DNA of 64,000 nucleotides from Massilia sp. W12 (GTDB lineage Bacteria; Pseudomonadota; Gammaproteobacteria; Burkholderiales; Burkholderiaceae_D): NCBI RefSeq assembly GCF_037300705.1, contig NZ_CP147776.1, positions 4,960,001 to 5,024,000 of the forward strand, read 5' to 3'. Shown piece by piece: positions 37,176 to 45,508 of this stretch (position 1 is its first letter; each line of letters starts with the position of its first letter). The notes under the pieces were generated by a model. It saw only the letters and a program-made list of their open reading frames with translations, ran no database searches and was not told where the DNA came from. The position numbers and the translations under genes were made by a program.

Positions 37176-39109
37176 GATCGGAACTCCGCTTCGACAATGG
37201 GTTTATCCAGTTTGCGCAATTCGGCGCGCGCGCTGTTGAGCAGCATTTGCATATCCAGCGGGGCGCTGGCGTCGGCGGCGCAAAATGCGGCGTTCAGCAC
37301 AATGCTGTGAATATTGCCGCCGCTCAAATTCAGGCGCGCCAGACGTTCAAAATCAAGCCGCGCGCGCGGCAGTGCGGGCGGCAAAGCGCCCTGCCAGATG
37401 CGGGCGCGCTCGCGCGGGCCGGGCCAGGGAAAATGCAGCACAAAGCGCAAGCGCCGCATAAACGCCTGATCCAGCGCCTGTTTCATATTGGTGGCCAGCA
37501 GCGCGACCCCGGAAAAGGCTTCAATGCGCTGCAACAGGTAATTGATTTCGATATTCGCATAGCGGTCATGGCTGTCTTTGACTTCGCTGCGGCGGCCAAA
37601 CAGGGCGTCGGCTTCATCAAAAAACAGCAGCGCGCCGCCGCTCTCGGCTGCATCAAACAGACGGCCCAGATTTTTCTCGGTTTCGCCTATGTATTTGCTC
37701 ACCACCTGGGACAGATCAATGCGGTACAGATGCAAATCCAGCGCGCGCGCCAGGACTTCCGCCGCCATGGTTTTGCCGGTGCCGCTATCGCCGGCGAACA
37801 GGGCGGAAATCCCCATGCCGCGATTCATACGCGCGGCAAAACCCCATTCCTGATACACCAGATGGCGCGCGCGCGCCTGCGCCACGATCTGGCGCAGCAT
37901 CTGCATTTGCTCTTCCGGCAAAATCAAATCATCCCAAGCGGCTTTCGCCTCCAGCCACTGGGCCAGCCCTTCCAGGCGCGGGCGGCACAAATCGCGGCAG
38001 TGACGCCACAAGGCCGGCCCATATTGCTCAGGCGGCAGACCGGCCACGCTGTGCGCGGCGCGCGCCAATTCTCCGCTGTGCAAATCAAAGTGACAGCTCA
38101 TCTGCTGCGCCAGGGCTTGCGCATCCGGCGGCAGTGCCTGGCGCCATTGCGCGTATTGCGCGGCGCGGCTGGGACGCTCGCAGACCAGGGACAATCCGCC
38201 CAATTCCGCCAGCGCTTTGTCCAGTCCGAGCAAAATCAAACCCGGCTCTTGCCGCACAAAACTGCGCAGCGCTGCGCGCTCGGCCTGCGCCCCGTCTTCG
38301 ATATACAGCAAGAGCGGCCAGAGCAGACTTTCGCGCAGACACAAGCGCGCCAGCTGCGCCGCTGTCGCCGCCTCATTCAAAGCGGCTGCCGGCAAACGCA
38401 GGCACTGCCGTCCCAATGCATGCGCCACATGTTGCGCCAGCAAGGCGCGGCTATCGGCGTCAGCCCCGCTGATTTGCAGCAGCGGCAGCTTGCCTTGGCT
38501 GGCTTCTTGCTGCACTTGTTGCAAGATGTCTTGCAATTGCGCGGCTTGCTGCGCGGGCAGATCGAGCGCCGGCGGGGCCAGGATTTCGCCCGATTCCAGC
38601 AAGCGGTGGTCAATTTCCTGCCAGCCTTTCAGCAAATGCAAGATCCGCTCATCCACGCGCAAGGCGGCGGCGGTCAAGCCGGCTTGCGCCACTTGCGGCA
38701 AGTGCAGCAATTGCAGATGGCGCAGCGGGCGGCGCGGCGTCAGCGCATCCCAGGCCGGCTGCGGCAACAGGCGCAGCGCGAGCGCAAAATTCGGCCAGAT
38801 CGACTGCGCCTGACCATGCCAGGCGGCGCAGGCGGCGGCGAAAGCAGGATCCAATTCCGGCGCGGCGGCCAGCAAAATCACATCGCGTTCAAAACCGGAC
38901 AGCCCGCATAACTGCGCCAGCCATTCCAGCGCGGCGGGAGCGCCGCAGTCCTGCGCCTCTTGCGCCGCCTGCTGACGCGCCGCCAGCGCTGCCGCCAGAT
39001 CCACTTCCTGTCCCTGCAAGCCGGACATGGCCAGACGCAGCCAGGCCAGACTGGCGCCGAGATAGCGCGCATTCGCTTCCTGCCATGCGCTGTCGCTGGC
39101 GGCGATCAT
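37172..39109 (-). CDS. AAA+ ATPase of the eCIS (Afp15-like)
   Basis: A 645-residue ATPase. The C-terminal third holds the AAA+ core: Walker A GDSGTGKTMAAEV (around residue 440), Walker B LLFFDEADALFGRR, a sensor-1 LLATNMKQALD and the arginine-finger region MRRLRFVLHFPWP. The N-terminal 400 residues are helical and contain a degenerate second nucleotide-binding fold (LPLLQISGADADSRAL). This ATPase family is a core eCIS marker; it is needed for particle assembly or cargo loading in Afp/PVC, and is absent from phage tails. Both ends overlap neighbouring genes by ATGA. Confidence 0.93.
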   Translation of the reverse strand: MIAASDSAWQEANARYLGASLAWLRLAMSGLQGQEVDLAAALAARQQAAQEAQDCGAPAALEWLAQLCGLSGFERDVILLAAAPELDPAFAAACAAWHGQAQSIWPNFALALRLLPQPAWDALTPRRPLRHLQLLHLPQVAQAGLTAAALRVDERILHLLKGWQEIDHRLLESGEILAPPALDLPAQQAAQLQDILQQVQQEASQGKLPLLQISGADADSRALLAQHVAHALGRQCLRLPAAALNEAATAAQLARLCLRESLLWPLLLYIEDGAQAERAALRSFVRQEPGLILLGLDKALAELGGLSLVCERPSRAAQYAQWRQALPPDAQALAQQMSCHFDLHSGELARAAHSVAGLPPEQYGPALWRHCRDLCRPRLEGLAQWLEAKAAWDDLILPEEQMQMLRQIVAQARARHLVYQEWGFAARMNRGMGISALFAGDSGTGKTMAAEVLARALDLHLYRIDLSQVVSKYIGETEKNLGRLFDAAESGGALLFFDEADALFGRRSEVKDSHDRYANIEINYLLQRIEAFSGVALLATNMKQALDQAFMRRLRFVLHFPWPGPRERARIWQGALPPALPRARLDFERLARLNLSGGNIHSIVLNAAFCAADASAPLDMQMLLNSARAELRKLDKPIVEAEFRS

Positions 39110-40407
39110 TTCACACTCACCGTTTGTTGCGGATCAAAAGCGAGCTGCGGCGGATTTCCGCCCAGCTGCACCGGCAGACTGTCCACCCCATCCACGCGCA
39201 AGCGCACCACATATTGCCCCGGCGGGATTTTTTTCATTTCAAACTTCAGTGTGCTCGGCTTATTCACATCATTCGGCGTGCTGACCTTGGCCGGGCGCAG
39301 GCTGAAATTGCCGAACAGCAGCTCCAGATTCTTTTCCTGTTCCGGCAAGAGGCGCGGACTACATTCGATATTCAAATTGAAATTCGCGCTGGCGAAATTG
39401 TTGGCGGCCAGCTTGATGCGCGGGGCCAGGGCAAATTGCAAACGCTGGCTGGACAGGGTATGGCCGGAATCGAGCTGCGCGCGCAAGGCGATTTCCCATA
39501 TGCCGATCGCCCATTCGCTCAATGCTTTCGGCGCGCCGGCCTCAGGCAGCTGCGCCAACAAGGCGCCGGATGGACTGGTTTGCGGCGTCAAAATGCGCTG
39601 CATGCCGCTGGCCGGGTGCAGCAATTCGATATCGCTGCACAAATTCAGATGCGCGCCTTGCAAAGCCAGCGTATCGCCCAGGCGCATGGCGGGCGCGCGC
39701 GGATTCCCTTCCACCCGCACCCCATGCAATTGCGGCCAGGCGGCGCGCGCGCTGAAACCCTGATCCTGCGGCCCGCGCGCCAATACCGGCAAGGCCTGGC
39801 GGGTCGGCAGATTGTCTTGCAATAACACCACCGACACCGAATAAGCCATGCTGGGACGCATCTTGGTTTGCATGGCGGTCCAGAATTTGGACAGTTCTTC
39901 CGTGCTGGGAAAGCTGGGCGTGATTTTGATCAATTCCACCTGCTCGGCCAGATCAGCGGCGGCCAGCGCCTGCATGCCGGGCGGCAATAGCGCTCCGCTC
40001 AAGGGTGGAACGCCGCCCAGCGATGTGCGCAACTGAGCGCGCGTCAAGACCGGATTGCGGTGCAAGATTTGCATTGCATAACCGAGCAAAATCTCAGCGT
40101 GCAAATCTTCGCTGCCCCAGGCCGTCAACATATAGTGCAAATCCAGCGCCAGCGGCGGATTGGCCAGACGCCGCCCCTGCTCATCGCGCGCCGGCAAACC
40201 GGCGTTGCGCCACCCCTGATTCGGGCTGAGGTGGTGCATGAACAGATTCAATTGATTCGGCTCGCTGGGCGTGGTCACAATCCGGTCGGGCGGCAAGGCG
40301 CTGACGCTGAAATTGCCGACCTTGGACAGATCGTGATTCAACAAGCCGTCATTGAGTAAGTCTTTCAATGCCGCAGAAACGGCGGCAATCGCCAGGGCGC
40401 TGCTCAT
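39106..40407 (-). CDS. DUF4255 tail-terminator/cap protein (Pvc16/Afp16-like)
   Basis: A 433-residue protein. The first 200 residues match DUF4255: IAAVSAALKDLLNDGLLNH, PNQLNLFMHHLSPNQGWRN, LALDLHYMLTAWGSEDLHAE and LGYAMQILHRNPVL. This domain forms the cap that ends tube and sheath growth. The C-terminal half contains beta-sandwich (Ig-like) patterns, a common extension. ATGA overlaps occur at both ends (with the Pro-rich gene and the ATPase gene). Confidence 0.92.
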   Translation of the reverse strand: MSSALAIAAVSAALKDLLNDGLLNHDLSKVGNFSVSALPPDRIVTTPSEPNQLNLFMHHLSPNQGWRNAGLPARDEQGRRLANPPLALDLHYMLTAWGSEDLHAEILLGYAMQILHRNPVLTRAQLRTSLGGVPPLSGALLPPGMQALAAADLAEQVELIKITPSFPSTEELSKFWTAMQTKMRPSMAYSVSVVLLQDNLPTRQALPVLARGPQDQGFSARAAWPQLHGVRVEGNPRAPAMRLGDTLALQGAHLNLCSDIELLHPASGMQRILTPQTSPSGALLAQLPEAGAPKALSEWAIGIWEIALRAQLDSGHTLSSQRLQFALAPRIKLAANNFASANFNLNIECSPRLLPEQEKNLELLFGNFSLRPAKVSTPNDVNKPSTLKFEMKKIPPGQYVVRLRVDGVDSLPVQLGGNPPQLAFDPQQTVSVK

Positions 40408-41225
40408 GCGCGGCCTCCGTTTCTGCTGCGCAAATAGGCTTGCAATGTGTCTTCCTGCGCCGGCTTGGCGCGCGGCGCGGCGGGGGCCGGACTGGCGACG
40501 GCGCGCACTTCCAGGCGGCCAATCGAGATCTGCACCGGCGGCGGCGCGACAGGCGCATCGACTGGCGGCGGCGCGCTGTTGGCCAAACGCTGCAGCGCGC
40601 GGGCGGCGGACGGCGTGGCCGGCGCGCGTAACGGCGCAGGCGGCGCTGCCGGCCTCAGGATTTCACGCGTGTGGATGGTGTGCGATTCGCGCAGGGTGTG
40701 TGTGGCCACGGCGCGCTGCGGCGCCTGGGCTGGCGGCGCAAATTGCGGCGTATCGGGCGGGGGCTTCAGCGGCGGGGCGGCGACGCTGGCCGGCAATTGC
40801 TGCAACATAAGCGGCGCCTGCGGCTGGGCCGGGGCTTGCGCCGGCAGGCGGCTGACTGGCGCAGCCGGGTTTGCCGCCGGCGCCACAGCGATGGGCTGCG
40901 GCGCCGCCGCATGTGGTGGCGCGCTGGCGGCGCCAGGCCGGGCGGCGGGCGCTACGGCCGGCCCCGCTGCGGCAGGCGCACGCGGCGCCGGAATATGCAT
41001 ATTCATTGGGGACACAGAAGGCGCTGCGCTGTGAAGCGGCGAGAGCGGCGGCGGCGCTGGCGACGCCACGGCGGGCGGGCGCACTGGCGGCGCTGCCTGC
41101 GGCGCTTCCGGCTCCATGTGCGGCGCGCTATCCGGCTCAAATAATCCGGCCTGCCGCCGCTCCAGCACAGGGAGGCGCTGTTGCGCGCGCGCGCTCATTC
41201 TGGCAAACAGATCATCCATACCCAT
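40404..41225 (-). CDS. Pro/Ala-rich eCIS-locus protein
   Basis: A protein of about 273 residues: an N-terminal helical head (DDLFARMSARAQQRLPVLER), then about 190 residues of Pro/Ala-rich low complexity, and a C-terminal end in which QISIGRLEVRAVA precedes DTLQAYLRSRNG. The 'I.IGR+EVRA ... L..YLR.R' tail recurs in eCIS and tail-like loci as I recall them. The start is uncertain: ATG at 41225 or 41219, or GTG at 41234. Too short and not helical enough to be a classic tape measure, but an extended Pro-rich chain running inside the tube cannot be ruled out. Confidence 0.7.
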   Translation of the reverse strand: MGMDDLFARMSARAQQRLPVLERRQAGLFEPDSAPHMEPEAPQAAPPVRPPAVASPAPPPLSPLHSAAPSVSPMNMHIPAPRAPAAAGPAVAPAARPGAASAPPHAAAPQPIAVAPAANPAAPVSRLPAQAPAQPQAPLMLQQLPASVAAPPLKPPPDTPQFAPPAQAPQRAVATHTLRESHTIHTREILRPAAPPAPLRAPATPSAARALQRLANSAPPPVDAPVAPPPVQISIGRLEVRAVASPAPAAPRAKPAQEDTLQAYLRSRNGGRA

Positions 41226-41244
41226 CCCATTCACGCCGGCCAGG

Positions 41245-41976
41245 CTAGCAGCCCAGCATTTGCAGATACAGGGCGCGCCGTCGCGCCGATAAGGCCAAAA
41301 TACTGTGTTCGCTCCAGCCATAGGCCAGCGCTAATTGGTGCACTTGTTGCAGCAGGGCATGCGCCCAGCGCGTCAAGTCTTGCCACAGCCAGGCCCCGAT
41401 TTCCAATTCCCGTTGCCAGGCATGGCCGCAGGCGGGACAGTGCAAGCCTATGCTGATTTCCGCCAGCGGGTCCGCTTCCAGCAAAGCCTCTTGCGCCGCT
41501 GCGCGCCAATCCGCCTGCTGCGCCAGATGCGCCAGTTCAGGCGGCAGGCAGGCTTGCAGCAAAGCCACGCCATCCAGGCCCGTCGCCGCCGGCAGATCCG
41601 CCGCTTGCGGCGCGCGCATGCGCCATTCCTGTCCCTGCCACTGACCTTGCAACATGACATCATGCGGCATGACTTGCGCGCCCTGCGCCAATTGCGCCAG
41701 CTGCCAGCCGGGCGGGCAAATCTGTTCAGCGGAAAAACTGCTTTCCAACTGTTCCTCGCAGGCCGGACAGGCGGTCACGGCGTCAAAGCCGGCCCCAAAC
41801 CATTGACAGCGCAAATACAACAAATGCCAATCAACCCTGCCGCAAGTCTGGCGCGCCCATTCCAGCGGCGCAGGCAGCGGCCAGGCGCTTTGCAGCAACA
41901 ATAATTTGCGCATGCTCAGATCCAGCGCGGCGCCGTCTTCCCACAGTTGCAACAGGCTGTGCGCATCCAGCTGCAT
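41245..41976 (-). CDS. eCIS-locus protein with two CPxC motifs (possible T4 gp26-like baseplate chaperone)
   Basis: A 243-residue protein with two zinc-ribbon-like knuckles: TACPACEEQLESSF (about 68-81) and LHCPACGHAWQREL (about 178-191). Between them lie Trp/Gln-rich helical segments. Phage baseplate assembly proteins of the T4 gp26/gp51 family carry similar spaced CxxC pairs, and this would be the equivalent position after the tube gene, but the resemblance is limited to this pattern. It lies 15 bp after the tube gene and 19 bp or less before the Pro-rich gene. Confidence 0.72.
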   Translation of the reverse strand: MQLDAHSLLQLWEDGAALDLSMRKLLLLQSAWPLPAPLEWARQTCGRVDWHLLYLRCQWFGAGFDAVTACPACEEQLESSFSAEQICPPGWQLAQLAQGAQVMPHDVMLQGQWQGQEWRMRAPQAADLPAATGLDGVALLQACLPPELAHLAQQADWRAAAQEALLEADPLAEISIGLHCPACGHAWQRELEIGAWLWQDLTRWAHALLQQVHQLALAYGWSEHSILALSARRRALYLQMLGC

Positions 41977-41991
41977 ACCTCAGTCCAGGCT

Positions 41992-42522
41992 TTACGCCGG
42001 TTCCGTGAAAGTCGGCTCGGACGGCTCGGCCACATCCGGGTCGCGCTCCCAGCCCTCGTTTTCCAGCTTGATATGCTGAATCGCCACCGCATTGCCATTC
42101 GCATCCAGATCCGGCAGGGCCTGGAATTCCGATACCCAGCAGCGGAACAGGCGGTAGCGCAGCGCCAATTGGCCGGCTTCGTTGTACAGCTCGATCAGGA
42201 TGTTTTTGCGGAAGTCTTTGAGCGAGACTTCGGCCCCGGCCCCGCTGCCGAAATTCCACACCTTATTCGCCCATTGCTCGAATTCTTTGTCGTGTGTCAC
42301 GCCGCGCTCCAGCGTCACGGCTTCGTATTCGGTGCGCCCGGGCGATTTGCGGCTGCTGCTGGGGTCGCCGCCTTCGCGGTGTTTCACCACTTCAGTGCTG
42401 CGCTTTAAGCTGGAGACTTTGGAAATCCCCGCCACCGGGGTGGTGTTGCCCTCAAAAAAGACGCGGAATTTGAAATTTTTGTACGGGTCAAAACGTTGGG
42501 TGTTGACGGTAAATTGCGCCAT
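41992..42522 (-). CDS. inner tube protein (Hcp-like tail tube)
   Basis: A 176-residue tail-tube protein. FKFRVFFEGNTTPVAGISKVS is the typical opening strand pair, the VTLERGVTHDKEFEQWANKVWN block is the family signature and the C-terminal strands end with IQHIKLENEGWERDPDV. It polymerises as stacked hexamers inside the sheath and is the conduit for cargo. Only one copy exists here, whereas Afp/PVC have several. It lies 13 bp after the sheath gene. Confidence 0.93.
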   Translation of the reverse strand: MAQFTVNTQRFDPYKNFKFRVFFEGNTTPVAGISKVSSLKRSTEVVKHREGGDPSSSRKSPGRTEYEAVTLERGVTHDKEFEQWANKVWNFGSGAGAEVSLKDFRKNILIELYNEAGQLALRYRLFRCWVSEFQALPDLDANGNAVAIQHIKLENEGWERDPDVAEPSEPTFTEPA

Positions 42523-42535
42523 GGCGATGTCCTCC

Positions 42536-44119
42536 TCACACTGCGAGCTGGCCAGCGATTTGCTGGAGTTTGATGACCACGAATTCAGCCGGTTTCAATG
42601 GCGCAAAACCGACCACCACATTCACAATGCCGAGATTGATATCGTTTTGGGTGGTGGTTTCCTTGTCGCATTTGACGAAATAGGCTTCGCGCGCGGAAGC
42701 GCCCTGGAATGCGCCCTGGCGGAACAGATTGTGCATAAACGCTCCCAGGCTCATGCGTAACTGTCCCCATAATGGCTCATCATTCGGCTCAAACACCGCC
42801 CACTGGGAACCGCGATACAGGCTTTCTTCGATATACAAAGCAAGCCGGCGCACCGGGATGTATTTGTATTCGTCGGCCAATTGATCCGCCCCGCGCAAGG
42901 TGCGCGCGCCCCACACCACCCGTCCCGCATTCGGGAAGCTGCGCAGGCAATTCACGCCGATTTGATTCAAGCGCCCGTTTTCCGGGTCGCTCAACACCAC
43001 GCTCAAGCCGGCGCTGCCCTGCAAGCTGGCGTCCAGGCCGGCGGGCGCTTTCCACACGCCGCGCGTGGCGTCGGTGCGCGCAAACACCCCGGCAATCGCG
43101 CCACAGGGGACAAAGCTGTCAAGCTGGCCATTGCGCGCCGGGTCTGGCGCCAGCAAGCGCGGGAAGAAGACAGCTGCATTGCGCGCCGCATCGCCTTGCG
43201 GCACATCGTCGGTGGAAACTTTGGCGACGCTGTTCCAGGCTTTGGGCGGATCAATGATCAGCATCGCGCGCCGCCGTGTGCAATACGCCAGCGCTTCATC
43301 CAACACCGCTTTCGGCGTCTCGCCGTCGCGCGTATCGGGCGGCATGCAGAGTAAATTGAAGAGATCGGTTTGTTTCAGCGCATAGACGCCAGTGCCGTCC
43401 GTTTCACTGCCTTTCCAGGTCGCCACGTCCAGCGCATCGCTGTCTTTCAGTTTGGCGGCATCCGACACGCCGGTGGAAAGCTTATCATCGCTCCACAGCT
43501 TGCTTGGATCTGTCACCGGATCATGCAAACTCGGGCGCACCCCGGTTTTCAGGCTGGGGCTTTGCGCATAATCGCCGGACACATCCACGCGCAGCCATTG
43601 CGATTCCGCCGCCAGCACGCGATCCACCCGGCGCGGCCCTTCTTTCACGCTCAGATTGCGGAATACTTCCAGCGCGCCATTCAGATTCACGGTCAGATTG
43701 AATAAATCCTCATCCGCCAGGCCAAAACGTTTGCCGCTGTCTTTGGGAATATCGCCATCCAGCCGCACGCGCAATGCGGCGCCCCATGTGCCGGGATTGG
43801 CCGGCTGCAAGGTGAGGTTAGTGACTTTGAGCTGTCCCAGTGCGCTGGCCTTGTCTTTGAACAGGCGCACAATCACTGCTGTGCCGCCGCCATTCAGAAA
43901 GAAGTCGCGCACTGCATACGCCATCGGATAATCGGCATGCAGCTTGCCGAAAGTGCGCTCGAATTCGCCAAAATTGTCCAGCGTCACCGCCTGATCCACC
44001 GGCCCGCGCGCTGCGCGCCCGATAAAAGCGGTGATCGAGGTCGCAACCCCGGCAATGGTTCTGACGCCACTGGGCACTTCTTCAATATATACACCGGGGT
44101 AACTGACTGAAACTGGCAT
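42536..44119 (-). CDS. contractile tail sheath protein
   Basis: A 527-residue sheath protein. YPGVYIEEVPSGVRTIAGVA followed by TSITAFIGRAARGP is the classic phage/eCIS sheath N-terminus; the C-terminal RRLALYIEESLYRGSQWAVFEPND block is the conserved handshake region. It is the first gene of the operon. The ATG at 44119 follows AAGGAG by 6 bases, whereas the open frame up to 44242 has no such site. Only one sheath gene is present, against three in Afp, which suggests a simpler, uniform sheath. Confidence 0.96.
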   Translation of the reverse strand: MPVSVSYPGVYIEEVPSGVRTIAGVATSITAFIGRAARGPVDQAVTLDNFGEFERTFGKLHADYPMAYAVRDFFLNGGGTAVIVRLFKDKASALGQLKVTNLTLQPANPGTWGAALRVRLDGDIPKDSGKRFGLADEDLFNLTVNLNGALEVFRNLSVKEGPRRVDRVLAAESQWLRVDVSGDYAQSPSLKTGVRPSLHDPVTDPSKLWSDDKLSTGVSDAAKLKDSDALDVATWKGSETDGTGVYALKQTDLFNLLCMPPDTRDGETPKAVLDEALAYCTRRRAMLIIDPPKAWNSVAKVSTDDVPQGDAARNAAVFFPRLLAPDPARNGQLDSFVPCGAIAGVFARTDATRGVWKAPAGLDASLQGSAGLSVVLSDPENGRLNQIGVNCLRSFPNAGRVVWGARTLRGADQLADEYKYIPVRRLALYIEESLYRGSQWAVFEPNDEPLWGQLRMSLGAFMHNLFRQGAFQGASAREAYFVKCDKETTTQNDINLGIVNVVVGFAPLKPAEFVVIKLQQIAGQLAV

Positions 44120-44803
44120 AGCTGACTCCTTCTGAGCGTTGGAGAACTGGGGATAAGCATGTGGCGCCAACGCCAAGCCAGCTTTGCGCATGCAAGCGCA
44201 AGAACTTCCGATACTGCCAGCCGGGGGATGGGGCACGCGCAAAACCGGGGTGACGGTACAAGATCCGTCAATAAAAGCCGGCTCATGCTAACCCAAAGCC
44301 ATGGGGGCGACAGGAAATACGTCACGAAATGTTGCGTGATTGCAAATGTTTTGCCTTATGGAAATTAACATGTTCGCAAATTGCAAGTTGGGTTCGTTTC
44401 ACCTTCACTTTTCAACCCCGCCTTCATCATTACGGCGATAAAGACTGTCACACAGCTTGCGCGGCCTTGATCGCAAAACAGTCAAGCATCAGGCCAATCT
44501 GGCGCTGACGTTTGATGAAAATTTTTGACGGGGAGTATAGATGGCGCCGATTTTGCACAAAACTCGATTCCAGCTGAAAAAATTCGGGAGTGGCGGAGTG
44601 CGGATCAAAGGCTGAGTCGATACGCTTCACTGCTTACAAGTAAATATTGCCTTAAATGCTGCAATAAATTATTATTACCAAGCTGCCTGACATGAAGCAT
44701 CCTGGACAGTTCCATTTCCCCCCGTCCACTCCAATTCAACACAAAGCACCTTGAAACATGCAGACAATGGGCTTTGTCAAAGCGTCTTACGAAAGGTCTT
44801 TCA
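44120..44803. other. 684-bp divergent intergenic region between eCIS and effector-like gene
   Basis: It separates the minus-strand sheath gene from the plus-strand effector-like gene and has visibly lower G+C than its surroundings, especially 44630-44700. It should contain the eCIS operon promoter, which I could not locate with confidence, and the promoter described at 44647. No coding region or RNA gene is recognisable. Confidence 0.5.
44647..44675 (+). promoter_or_regulatory. candidate sigma-70 promoter for the effector-like gene
   Basis: TTGCCT (44647-44652) and TATTAT (44670-44675) with exactly 17 bp between them; matches are 4 of 6 and 5 of 6. The flanks are AT-rich. It would give a 5' leader of about 120 bases before the ATG at 44804. 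Confidence 0.45.
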
Positions 44804-45508
44804 ATGGCTATTTGTTACATCGCAAAAACACCGGATTATTGGCTGAGAGTTAAGCTGGAAAGCAATGAAATTATCTCTGTTCCTTATGGACTGAAATTGG
44901 AACGGCTTGAAATCAAGGCTGGGCGTGAGTATTTCAAAATCCTTGAAGGCGTGTACAAAGGTAAAAAAGCCAGTGTGTCCATGCCCCCGGGCGGCTCGTA
45001 TCTGACCGACAAAATCAAACACCAGAGCGGCATTCTTCTGAAGTTTGATCGTAAGAGCCAAAGCTTGCATGTCGGCGGCGCCGGCCCGTTCAATGCGTTT
45101 TCAGGCGGCGGCCATTCCGGTTACACGCCAGTTTCCGCTGGCACATACCTGCTGGCCATACCTGCCTATCCTTCTGCACAAACCCGCGCCGCCTACAACC
45201 ACTGGTGCACCTATCATAATTTGTGGTTCAGAATTGGCATCGAGACCACCGGTTCCCGTTTTTTACACGCCGGCATCATTTCTGATGGCTGCGTAACGGT
45301 GAGACAATTCATCTATGACCCCAAGAAGAAGGAAAAGCCGCCTGCCGGCTTTGAAGACTTGGTTCAGGGGGCACAAACTGCGCCAGGCTTATTGGGACTG
45401 CCCTTGCCTGAAAAACCAGCGCCTTGCATCAATTGGGACACATTGGTGAACACGATTCTTTTATGCCGGCATGATGACCAGGCTGTTGGCAAATTAGTGG
45501 TGACCTGA
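44804..45508 (+). CDS. L,D-transpeptidase-like (Tlde1/DUF2778-like) putative antibacterial effector
   Basis: A 234-residue protein without signal peptide. The first 85 residues form a beta-rich SH3-like region. Then FNAFSGGGHSGYTPVSAGTY matches the 'AFSG ... P.GTY' pattern, and His155 with Ser160-Cys163 in HAGIISDGC matches the H-x-x-S-x-G-C active site of L,D-transpeptidases. The combination is what I know from DUF2778/Tlde1 effectors of type VI secretion, which attack peptidoglycan tetrapeptides in target periplasm. The ATG at 44804 has AAAGG upstream; a TTG at 44774 is less likely. The next gene overlaps by 1 bp and encodes a secreted protein, the expected immunity partner. It is divergent from, and adjacent to, the eCIS operon. 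Confidence 0.68.
   Translation: MAICYIAKTPDYWLRVKLESNEIISVPYGLKLERLEIKAGREYFKILEGVYKGKKASVSMPPGGSYLTDKIKHQSGILLKFDRKSQSLHVGGAGPFNAFSGGGHSGYTPVSAGTYLLAIPAYPSAQTRAAYNHWCTYHNLWFRIGIETTGSRFLHAGIISDGCVTVRQFIYDPKKKEKPPAGFEDLVQGAQTAPGLLGLPLPEKPAPCINWDTLVNTILLCRHDDQAVGKLVVT

Noticed and set aside
37247-38911. 554-codon plus-strand open frame
   Set aside because: Antisense to the AAA+ ATPase gene; shadow composition and no family resemblance.
22291-44119. prophage or type VI secretion system
   Set aside because: No capsid, terminase, portal, integrase or lysis genes and no TssJ/L/M membrane complex; the AAA+ ATPase, DUF4255 and DUF4157 genes point to an eCIS.
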